NCBI GenBank assembly: GCA_002633025.1
Contig: NMRB01000244.1
Coordinates: 43,812-107,811 of the forward strand
Reading direction: 5' to 3'
DNA length: 64,000 bases
Source: Notospermus geniculatus
Taxonomy: Eukaryota > Nemertea > Pilidiophora > Heteronemertea > Lineidae
How positions within the stretch are numbered: the stretch's first letter is position 1; every line of letters begins with the position of its first letter. A program made the position numbers and the translations under genes. The notes beneath the pieces are model-generated. The model did no database searches. It saw only the letters and a list, made by a program, of their open reading frames with translations, and was not told the DNA's origin. This document shows positions 47,418 through 57,735 of the stretch, piece after piece.

Positions 47418-47608
47418 TTAAAGCGAATCGACAGTGGATTTTGTTTACATTTGGCTGGTGTTTGTAAACACAAAATTCAGCCAATCAGAATGCACGAAAA
47501 TTTCTTTGTTGACATTTTGGAGAAGTTTGTTTACATTTTTTCCTGAAAATTCGTCCCCTTTCAAATTCTATTTCTAAATCAAATTTTTTCGATTTCGATT
47601 CGCTTTAA
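47418..47608. mobile_element. TTAA-flanked MITE-like element
   Basis: TTAA followed by agcgaatcga at the left; tcgattcgct followed by TTAA (47605-47608) at the right. About 190 bp, no ORF. TTAA targets are typical of piggyBac-type transposons. Confidence 0.55.
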
Positions 47609-47759
47609 CATCTGTTCTTGTAGAAATACTGTACATGTGATACAAGAATATTGTCAACCAACACAGACCTTCGTGTTGTTAACGAGCTGCTCAACATCGA
47701 AATCAGATTGAAGAAAGAAAAATAAACAAGTCTGTGAAACACCATATCAATATGTCGTT

Positions 47760-48285
47760 TACAATCATAAGCCACGTTCTCACTCAAATCAGTTCTGAAT
47801 CGCATTCCGCAAACCGTCTTGCGGTAAACGATTTAGAATAAATCGATTTGGGAGTTACCCGGTACTATTCACACACAATCTCAAAACGGTTTGGGACCAT
47901 ACCATATCGATTCAACTCGTTCACACTGAAAGCATTTTGAGGTTCTTGTTGTTGTTGTTGTGGGTGAAGCGAATTCCTGTCCCGCCGCAAAAACCCAGAA
48001 GAACCCAACCACGTGTTGACATGCGGTAGCACCGGAAGTACTCACGGTGCGTGCGTAATGAAAACCGACTTGGATAAATCGATTTGGCCACTCACACGTA
48101 CATTTGGAATGCGATACAGCGAAGGTGCATTAGCTGAATCGACTCAAAAACACATCGGGATGTGTTTTGGATATGACGATTTGAAACCGTTTTGAGTGTG
48201 AATAACTAAATCGTTTTCACTCTGCCAAATCGATTTGGAACCTGTCCAAATCGCTTTAGAAAGCCAGTGTGAATGCAGCTATATT
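47760..48285. repeat. AATCGATTTGG-rich repeat, possible foldback
   Basis: Repeated variants of aatcgatttgg and aaaccgttttgag occur in both orientations across about 500 bp, with cactcaaatc and gtgtgaatgcagc near the edges. Boundaries are uncertain. Confidence 0.45.
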
Positions 48286-48774
48286 ATGCCAGGATTTTTT
48301 CAGCGACACGAGAAATAACCCCCTGGTGTGAACCTTAGGAAAGCTTGTATTCTAAATAACATGGTCACCAAGTTACACCTGTGATCTAAGCCTATACAAT
48401 GTTTGGCATTGATATCAAGAGAGTATGCTTTCCCCACAAAGTCATCCAGACTCACAGGACAGTTATCTGACAGGAGTTTCTCTGAAAAAATAGTTTCATT
48501 ACGAATATTTAGTATACAATTACAAATGGACATGTAAGGCAAGCCTATCTACAATAGAAAGCATAATATTTGGACATATCTTACAGAGTTTGTACAAAAA
48601 GTTAACCAACGATTCCAACCATTGAAAATAATTAACTGACTGACCTTTGTCATCACAAGCATGACAAGTCAAGGTCACTGAACACATGACTTTGACATCT
48701 TCCTATCATACACATTAATGGATTATCAAGCCAGAAATCGAGATGCCTCTTGGCTGCTGAAAAGTTAAAGCCAT

Positions 48775-48996
48775 ACAATCACGAGAGCTACCGTAGCCGT
48801 CGATTCACATTTTTGTTCGAATAAAAATGCAAGAAAGTTTCTTAGATAACGAAAAACAATTGTTGTGGTCAGAAACCATCATCAATCAGATTATTTCACA
48901 TGGAAGCATGCCACTTTCACGTGACTTTCTCAACGAGTGTTCGAACCAAAATGTGAATCGACGGCTACGGTAGCTCTCGTGATTGTATGGCTTTAA
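48775..48996. mobile_element. piggyBac-like MITE with TTAA target duplication
   Basis: TTAA at 48775-48778 and 48993-48996 flank inverted repeats of about 50 bp: agccatacaatcacgagagc then taccgtagccgtcgattcac at the left, with the exact reverse complement at the right. 222 bp overall, no ORF. Confidence 0.8.
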
Positions 48997-49852
48997 GCCC
49001 CGATACCAGTTGAATTAATGTTCTAACAACCATTTCTCTTTACATCATTGCCACAGAAACAGATTAACCCCAACAAATTCAATACACCGGTTCAAGTTTT
49101 CCTATGACAGACCAGTTATCAGTTTTGTCTCCATAATAAGTACATGAGCCAAGATAACGATCGTTGACCTTTTCTGGTTGAGTATACTTGTAATAATTTA
49201 TGAATAACTATGGCCCTGCAGCACCAGCCAAACAGATTAATATGTCAGCAAGCGTACGGTACCCACCTCAAGGAGAGAAATCACTCGCAATCAAAACCAA
49301 CTCGGCAATCTTACAGAAACAGAGCCTTCACACCTGCATATTGATCGAGTTCACACCTGCATATTAATACATGTAAGAGTTCTTTAACCGCAACCACACG
49401 CTGTGCAAACTTATTCCAGCCCAATCCAAGCATACAAGTTCTAGCTACCGACAGCAGGCCTGGTATCCTTCTGAACACCCTGAGCTATGTACATGATGGA
49501 TGGCACCTGGTGAACATGTCCCAAACAAGCACGTTCCTATTACGGGCAGAAATAACTAATCAACATATACAGAAAGGTTCCCCACTTTCTTGAAAAGTCT
49601 GGCCCAGAATGCTGTTTCCCTATGAAAGGTAAAGGCCTTGGTACACATCAGTGTTCCAGTGAGTGTTCACACTCCAAGCAGGAGGTGGAGCGTCCACACA
49701 CTCCGTCCGTGAGACAGTGATGTGTAGCAAGGATTCAACAGTCATAACGTGGTAATCAGAATCCTGTCCATAGCTCATCACTCACGGAGGAACTAAATAT
49801 TAACTCCACTCGAACAATAAACTGATCATTGGTATCACGTGTATCTTTCACA

Positions 49853-50259
49853 TTAGGGAGTTTCAGCAAGCTTACGTTTTACATTTACGATTACAATTTG
49901 AAAACGTCATGACGTCGGCTATGTGGGATTTTTTACGTGCAAATTGCTTGCTACGCGTAAGAAACTTACGATTTAATCAACGCCAAATCTTTCACGTTTG
50001 TAGTCAAATAAATCGCTTTCAATTTGACACACCTAATAATGGGTAAATGTCCAAGTTGTAGTGAAGATTACAAGCAAAATGAAGGACCTATGTGTCTTGG
50101 AGAGCCGGACAAACATGGGATACATCGACAACATTTTATCATACACGGAAAGCCTTACGTCAGATGACGGCGCCATCGCGTCACGTCACTCTGTAATGAT
50201 GTCGTGACGTTGTTAAATCATAATCGTAAATGTAAACGTAAGCTTGCTAAACCTCCCTA
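49853..50259. mobile_element. TIR element of about 0.4 kb with a small Cys/His ORF
   Basis: The termini ttagggagtttcagcaagct and agcttgctaaacctccctaa-like (right end at 50,259) are inverted, continuing through tacgtttacatttacgatta with mismatches. An ORF lies at 50,039-50,167. Confidence 0.75.
50039..50167 (+). CDS. Small ORF inside TIR element, Cys/His-containing 42 aa
   Basis: ATG to TGA, 42 residues, beginning MGKCPSCSEDYKQNEGPMC and ending HGKPYVR. It contains CPSC, a third Cys and four His residues (KHGIHRQHFIIH), a spacing suggestive of a zinc-binding knuckle. I do not recognise a family. It could be a remnant of a transposon protein or chance. Confidence 0.25.
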   Translation: MGKCPSCSEDYKQNEGPMCLGEPDKHGIHRQHFIIHGKPYVR

Positions 50260-50698
50260 TTATATAAATGTCTGCTGTATCCCAGCCTAAGTACCTCTCA
50301 GAACAAGTTCCAGAGCTGACCAGTTTTCTTGTCAGGGAAGAAGCAAAGGGAGTTCAGTAAACTGGCCAAGTTGATACTTATTCTGAGAGGTGTAGGGTAT
50401 CAGGCCCTCTGTTCATGGTGCCTCTGTAACATGAACAAAACCCCTGATAGAACGTGAGAGAGTAGACACCAACCATCCAATACAAAGACCATGAACATGA
50501 ACAAGTACGTCTCAAATCAATCAAAGACCATACTGAGCAGACAGTGCTGTTTCTTGATACAAAATATACATCTGAGTATACTGGCAGGAGAAAATGGACA
50601 GACGGTACGAACTAACTCGGTACCAAGTTTCTAAAGAACAAATAGTAGTTTTTCTTCACCATGCCACAGGCCTAAAACAATGTTTCCAAACTGTAAAG

Positions 50699-51006
50699 GC
50701 CCTGTCACACTTCTGCGTATCCTAATTCCTTATGAGTTGCGCATTGACATTTTTTTTCATGCGCAGCCATATGCACAATACACACCTCATAGGCATCTCA
50801 ATCGTTTTGTGTAAGTTTTATATACATGTAGGCAGGCATGCGCACAGTACCGCGCAGTACTCCGGAAAGTTTTGGACATGCACATAACTATGCTGCTATG
50901 CTGTTCCGCAGGTCATAAGTTATAAATACGTAGCCTACGGCTGCGTATTTTAATAAGGAATTCATAAAGACTTGATATACATGTACGCAAAAGTGTGACA
51001 GGGGCC
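50699..51006. mobile_element. Foldback element (GGCCCTGTCACACTT terminus)
   Basis: The left ggccctgtcacacttctgcg and right tacgcaaaagtgtgacaggggcc are inverted, with aattccttat / ataaggaatt also paired. The duplicate copy is at 54,370-54,678. Confidence 0.8.
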
Positions 51007-51039
51007 ATAAAGGGCCAGATGAAGATTAGAAGTCAAGTA

Positions 51040-51185
51040 AAGCAAGAAATGAAGTTGTCACAGCTGTCACGGGCTGACCAAAGCAAGAAGTGAAGTTGTC
51101 ACAGCTGTCACAGGCTGACCAGAGCAAGAAGTGAAGTTGTCACAGCTGTCACGGGCAGATCAGAGCAAGAAGTGAAGTCGTCCAA
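51040..51185. repeat. 41-bp minisatellite (gaagtgaagttgtcacagct units)
   Basis: Three and a half units; duplicated at about 54,712-54,855 by the contig overlap. Confidence 0.85.
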
Positions 51186-51353
51186 ATCAAAATACATCTT
51201 GAGACCAGAACTTCAGTGACAAAATGACAGAACACAGTTAACGGAGTAAAAATGATAAATATCATCGTTGTGCCTGGTCATATTTGATTCACATGAAAGG
51301 CACCATGACACAAATATCTCCATCCACAGAACAGAGGAGAAGCTGGAATTGAC

Positions 51354-51465
51354 TCATCCTCCCATAGCAGGGCTTTGGTCTCGCTCCTCTTCATACACTC
51401 GCACACAAAGTGTGTGTGGATGAAGAGGAGCGAGGTAAAAACCCCTGCCCTGGGAGGATGGGTCT
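51354..51465. mobile_element. Foldback element (CATCCTCCCATAGCAGGG arms)
   Basis: The left catcctcccatagcagggct ... cgctcctcttcat pairs with the right atgaagaggagcgag ... cccctgccctgggaggatg. Half-copies of the same family occur near 52,240, 55,890 and 59,100. Confidence 0.75.
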
Positions 51466-53041
51466 GACTCAACAATAAATACTTGGACATCACTTCCCTG
51501 AAGTCTCAATTCCGGCTTATCCTCCATTCTGAGATCACTCTTACCACCCGTCATGACCAGACACCAGACTGTGGAGGATGAGTGCTGAACACACATCAAT
51601 CAATTCTCTACTTATCCCACAAATCCTTGATAGCATCTGTGGAGATTCCTTGTCGTGGACCGGCAACATCCTCTGATGGAACCCTTGTAATACGTTTCCT
51701 GGAAATTATCGTACACTACTCCACACGAATTTGAACTTTTGTCCCCAGTGCATCCCAAGACAAAGAGTCCAACATGATGGAATAAGTTGCCTCACCAACC
51801 AATTACACATCATGTTATAAACCAACCAATTACACATCAGGTTATAAACCAACCAATTACATATCAGGTTATAAACCAACCAATCACACGAATTGTTTCC
51901 GTTATTAGAACAGTATAGGTTTGTTCTTGGTTTTATCCTTCACATATTGAGTAAACCTCTTCAAGAATCGTGGATATTCCCGCTTGTACACCGCACGTAG
52001 AACTGACACCGGAGCCCAGCCGCCTGGATTCACTGAAAGAGACAAAGAAACTACGTAGTTACTTTTTGAACATTTATCACTATATGAGTGGTATTAATGC
52101 ACAACGGAAAGAACGATCAAGAAATGGAGACAGCCAGAAGTCCTGAGTGAATCATATCCCCAACCAAACCTTCCAATAGGCCTACATCTGTCTCTGTTAT
52201 CACAAACACACCCGTACGATACAGAGGAGAGGCTGGAGTTGACTCATCCTCCCATAGCAGGGCTTTGGTCTCGCTCCTCTTCATACACTCGATACAGAGC
52301 ACGCGCACATTCTCAATACAGCGCCATCTTTCTTACCGTTGGCTGTGTATTCCAATTTACACGTGATATCATCTCGGGTGATTTCCTTGCCGTCTTTTGG
52401 AGGGTTAATGATTGTCTGACAAAGCAAGGCAACATTCAGGGTGATACGAACAGCTTTGGAGTTATTCAACTGAAAAGAGAACATTGATTGTTTTAGCACA
52501 GAGCAGCCTAATCACATGTAAAATATTGTTCACGGTAGATGATTGCACCCAGCGAGAGTAGACAGCGGCTTCTGTTAGAGCTAATCCTAACCAGTGTTCC
52601 AAACAAAGCAGTCAAGATTGGCTTCCAAACCTGGCCAAGTCGCTTCATTCATTTCCATTCAACATGATTTCCTTCCCAGATGACGGGGTGATTTCTGGAT
52701 TATGAACCGAGCCTGGATGACATGAGATACTCACAGGGACTTCATCATGTAATGTTGAATGGTTCACAACAATCCACAGATCGGGACCCTCATCTTTGTC
52801 ACTGGTACAATGCCGTATGTGAGACCAGAAGAGTGCCTCCCTCTGCGCGGTAGGCCAAACACGTTTATGTAATTGGTATGCTATTAGGGTGTCCTCTGAT
52901 GCCCACTCAATTAGTCTCGTGTTTTCTAGAGTGGCTGAAAATGGGATGAATCATGTTAAATCAACGTGAAGATGAAGAATCAACAGCGATGAACACGAGA
53001 ATTATTCAACCTCGAAGAGTGAGTTGTTTGGTAGACCACAT

Positions 53042-53159
53042 GGCCGATATTCATAAAACCTTGCTAGCTTAGTTGGTTGCTAGTGGTATACATTGGCCTG
53101 TACAAACTGGGTAATTTAGTAAGCAACTAAGACTAGCAAGGTTTTATGAATATGGCCCC
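53042..53159. mobile_element. Foldback element in a CERT1 intron
   Basis: The left ggccgatattcataaaacct followed by tgctagcttag, and the right ctagcaaggttttatgaata followed by tggcccc, are inverted. The allelic copy is at 56,689-56,806. Confidence 0.8.
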
Positions 53160-53214
53160 TGGTAACTGTGACCCATGATGATATCACATTTAAACAAAGT
53201 GACTTATCCATAGT

Positions 53215-53310
53215 CTTACACCACTACATGTATTAGTAGAATTCAAACTTGAGACCTTCTGACTGCTCAGCAAAGGCCCAAGCACTACACCACTGTGGCA
53301 TTACCAAAAC
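53215..53310 (-). mobile_element. tRNA-like SINE fragment
   Basis: On the minus strand the sequence reads gccacagtggtgtagtgctt ... aagtttgaattc, giving box A- and box B-like segments. The allelic copy is near 56,880-56,955. Confidence 0.45.
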
Positions 53311-53441
53311 TACTTACTTTCCCAATCCAGTCTGGTATCAAATTCCCAGAAGTAAAAACATATTTCCCTCCCGGTCACACCCTGAAATGAACAAACAACA
53401 TTTGCTAATTAGTCTTTTCTGAAAGTCCAAGACCAACTTAC

Positions 53442-53700
53442 CCCGAAACCGTGTGGCAGGCCTTTAGGAAGTCCAAGACCATCCCATCAACTAACCTTGA
53501 CTGTATGGCAGGCCTTTAGGGGGTCCAAGACCATCCCATCAACTAACCTTGACTGTATGGCACGCCTTTAGGGGGTCCAAGACCATCCCATCAACTAACC
53601 TTGACTGTGTGGCACGCCTTTAGGGGGTCCAAGACCATCCCATCAACTTACCTTGACTGTGTGGCAGGCCTTTAGGGGGTCCAAGACCATCCCATCAACC
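53442..53700 (-). repeat. 52-bp minisatellite made of a CERT1 exon end plus its splice donor
   Basis: The exon 3' end (GCCTGCCACACAGTCAAG|gtaagt) recurs downstream with junction positions 53652, 53600, 53548 and 53496, spaced by exactly 52 bp, then a degenerate copy at 53442. In the other copy only 57143 and the degenerate 57089 exist. Downstream donors read gttagt. Confidence 0.88.
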
Positions 53701-54279
53701 TCCATCTCTCTCTTATACACCTTCATGTCACCATCTTCAGCGATCAACATCCAGACACTGTCGCCCTCTAACGACTGCAGATCAAGATCAGCGTACTTTA
53801 AGTGTTCCTCGACAACGTCATTGACCTGAAATGTGAAAGATGAAGGGATAAAGAAGGTTGTAAGGTGAGGGAAGGGGTCAGAGCATGCTACCCGAGGGAG
53901 TGACTGTCATACTCCACATGTCAGCGAGGGACTGACTGTTATACGTCACTTGTCAGCGAGGGACTGACTGTCTTACATGTAGTCCAAACGTCAGCATGGA
54001 ACTGACTGTCATACTCCACATGTCAGCAAGGGACTGACTGTCATACTCCACACATCTGAAGGACTGACTGTCATACTCCACATGCTCCACACATCAGCGA
54101 GGGACTGACTGTCGTACTCCAAATGTCAGCAAGGGAATGACTGTCCTAGTCTACACATCAGCGAGGGACTGACTGTCATACTCCACATGTCAGCAAGGGA
54201 ATGACTGTCATACGCCACACGTCAGTGAGGGACCGACTTCACTTGTCAGTGAAGGACTGACTGTCATACGTCACTTGTN

Positions 54280-57200
54280 CGAACTAACTCGGTACCAAGT
54301 TTCTAAAGAACAAATAGTAGTTTTTCTTCACCATGCCACAGGCCTAAAACAATGTTTCCAAACTGTAAAGGCCCTGTCACACTTCTGCGTATCCTAATTC
54401 CTTATGAGTTGCGCATTGACATTTTTTTTCATGCGCAGCCATATGCACAATACACACCTCATAGGCATCTCAATCGTTTTGTGTAAGTTTTATATACATG
54501 TAGGCAGGCATGCGCACAGTACCGCGCAGTACTCCGGAAAGTTTTGGACATGCACATAACTATGCTGCTATGCTGTTCCGCAGGTCATAAGTTATAAATA
54601 CGTAGCCTACGGCTGCGTATTTTAATAAGGAATTCATAAAGACTTGATATACATGTACGCAAAAGTGTGACAGGGGCCATAAAGGGCCAGATGAAGATTA
54701 GAAGTCAAGTAAAGCAAGAAATGAAGTTGTCACAGCTGTCACGGGCTGACCAAAGCAAGAAGTGAAGTTGTCACAGCTGTCACAGGCTGACCAGAGCAAG
54801 AAGTGAAGTTGTCACAGCTGTCACGGGCAGATCAGAGCAAGAAGTGAAGTCGTCCAAATCAAAATACATCTTGAGACCAGAACTTCAGTGACAAAATGAC
54901 AGAACACAGTTAACGGAGTAAAAATGATAAATATCATCGTTGTGCCTGGTCATATTTGATTCACATGAAAGGCACCATGACACAAATATCTCCATCCACA
55001 GAACAGAGGAGAAGCTGGAATTGGCTCATCCTCCCATAGCAGGGCTTTGGTCTCACTCCTCTTCATACACTCGCACACAAAGTGTGTGTGGATGAAGAGG
55101 AGCGAGGTAAAAACCCCTGCCCTGGGAGGATGGGTCTGACTCAACAATAAATACTTGGACATCACTTCCCTGAAGTCTCAATTCCGGCTTATCCTCCATT
55201 CTGAGATCACTCTTACCACCCGTCATGACCAGACACCAGACTGTGGAGGATCAGTGCTGAACACACATCAATCAATTCTCTACTTATCCCACAAATCCTT
55301 GATAGCATCTGTGGAGATTCCTTGTCGTGGACCGGCAACATCCACTGATGGAACCCTTGTAATACGTTTCCTGGAAATTATCGTACACTACTCCACACGA
55401 ATTTGAACTTTTGACCCCAGTGCATCCCAAGACAAAGAGTCCAACATGATGGAATAAGTTGCCTCACCAACCAATTACACATCATGTTATAAACCAACCA
55501 ATTACATATCAGGTTATAAACCAACCAATCACACGAATTGTTTCCGTTATTAGAATAGTATAGGTTTGTTCTTGGTTTTATCCTTCACATATTGAGTAAA
55601 CCTCTTCAAGAATCGTGGATATTCCCGCTTGTAGACCGCACGTAGAACTGACACCGGAGCCCAGCCGCCTGGATTCACTGAAAGAGACAAAGAAACTACG
55701 TAGTTACTTTTTGAACATTTATCACTATATGAGTGGTATTAATGCACAACGGAAGGAACGATCAAGAAATGGAGACAGCCAGAAGTCCTGAGTGAATCAT
55801 ATCCCCAACCAAACCTTCCAATAGGCCTACATCTGTCTCTGTTATCACAAACACACCCGTACGATACAGAGGAGAAGCCGGAATTGACTCCTCCACCCAT
55901 AGCAGGGCTTTGGTCTCGCTCCTCTTCATACACTCGATAGAGAGCACATACGATATAGAGAGCACATGCACATTTCAATACAGCGCCATCTTTCTTACCG
56001 TTGGCTGTGTATTCCAATTTACACGTGATATCATCTCGGGTGATTTCCTTGCCGTCTTTTGGAGGGTTAATGATTGTCTGACAAAGCAAGGCAACATTCA
56101 GGGTGATACGAACAGCTTTGGAGTTATTCAACTGAAAAGAGAACACTGATTGTTTTAGCACAGAGCAGCCTAATCACATATTGTTCACGGTACATGACTG
56201 CATCCATCGCGAGTAGACAGAGCTAATCCTAACCAGTGTTCCAAACAAAGCAGTCAAGATTGGCTTCCAAACGTGGCCAAGTCGCTTCTTTCATTTCCAT
56301 TCAACATGATTTCCTTCCCAGATGACGGGGTGATTTCTGGATTATGAACCGAGCCTGAATCAAACAATATGAGATACTCACAGGGACTTCATCATGTAAT
56401 GTTGAATGGTTGACAACAATCCACAGATCGGGACCCTCGTCTTTGTCACTGGTACAATGCCGTATGTGAGACCAGAAGAGTGCCTCCCTCTGTGCGGTAG
56501 GCCAAACACGTTTATGTAATTGGTATGCTATTAGGGTGTCCTCTGATGCCCACTCAATTAGTCTCGTGTTTTCTAGAGTGGCTGAAAATGGGATGAATCA
56601 TGTTAAACCAACGTGAAGATGAAGAATCAACAGCGATGAACATGAGAATTATTCAACCTCAAACTGTGAGTTGTTTGGTAGATCACATGGCCGATATTCA
56701 TAAAACCTTGCTAGCTTAGTTGGTTGCTAGTGGTATACATTGGCCTGTACAAACTGGGTAATTTAGTAAGCAACTAAGACTAGCAAGGTTTTATGAATAT
56801 GGCCCCTGGTAACTGTGACCCACGATGATATCACATTGAAACAAAGTGACTTATCCATAGTCTTACACCACTACATGTATTAGTAGAATTCAAACTTGAG
56901 ACCTTCTGACTGCTCAGCAAAGGCCCAAGCACTACACCACTGTGGCATTACCAAAACTACTTACTTTCCCAATCCAGTCTGGTATCAAATTCCCAGAAGT
57001 AAAAACATATTTCCCTCCCGGTCACACCCTGAAATGAACAAACAACATTTGCTAATTAGTCTTTTCTGAAAGTCCAAGACCAACTTACCCCGAAACCGTG
57101 TGGCAGGCCTTTAGGAAGTCCAAGACCATCCCATCAACTTACCTTGACTGTGTGGCAGGCCTTTAGGGGGTCCAAGACCATCCCATCAACCTCCATCTCT

Positions 57201-57735
57201 CTCTTATAGACCTTCATGTCACCATCTTCAGCGATCAACATCCAGACACTGTCGCCCTCTAACGACTGCAGATCAAGATCAGCGTACTTCAAGTGTTCCT
57301 CGACAACGTCATTGACCTGAAATGTGAAAGACGAAGGGATAAAGAAGGTTGTAAGGTGAGGGAAGGGATCAGAGCATGTTACCCGAGGGAGTGACTGTCA
57401 TACTCCACATGTCAGCGAGGGACTGACTGTCATACGTCACTTGTCAGCGAGGGACTGACTGTCCTAGTCCACACGTCAGCGTGGGACTGACTGTCATACT
57501 CCACACGTCAGCGAGGGACTGACTGTCATACTCCACACATCTGAGGGACTGACTGTCATACTCCACATGCTCCACACATCAGCGAGGGACTGACTGTCGT
57601 ACTCCAAATGTCAGCAAGGGAATGACTGTCCTAGTCCACACATCAGCGAGGGACTGACTGTCATACGCCACACGTCAGTGAGGGACCGACTTCACTTGTC
57701 AGTGAAGGACTGACTGTCATACGTCACTTGTCAGT
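54280..57735 (-). repeat. Right copy of the 3.6-kb CERT1 duplication
   Basis: It begins immediately after the N with cgaactaactcggtacc, equal to 50,608. It is contiguous on its right with the upstream CERT1 exons, so it is taken as the reference copy. Confidence 0.92.

Larger units (their letters stand above)
42258..51904. other. Intergenic region NCBP3-CERT1 (convergent genes)
   Basis: It contains both 3' UTRs, a dense set of foldback elements, minisatellites, a 780-base gap and no protein-coding gene that I can recognise. The open frames around 45,400-45,650 and 46,400-46,650 come from AACGAA/AACGTTT-rich repeat sequence. Confidence 0.6.
50608..54278 (-). repeat. Left copy of a 3.6-kb duplication containing the last five CERT1 exons
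   Basis: It matches 54280 to about 57,735, separated by a single N at 54279. Exon copies: 51905-52032 (last), 52337-52469, 52735-52934, 53318-53381, 53652-53825. Coding is intact in this copy too. Differences include a 27-bp unit repeat (51,785-51,895), three extra 52-bp units at 53,445-53,600 and many SNPs. Confidence 0.92.

Noticed and set aside
53880-54278. CRISPR-like array of about 31-bp repeats
   Set aside because: Units are contiguous and degenerate with no unique spacers, in a eukaryotic intron: a minisatellite.
50608-57735. Two tandem CERT1 genes
   Set aside because: The left copy has only the last five exons and the copies meet at a single N; allelic contig overlap is simpler.
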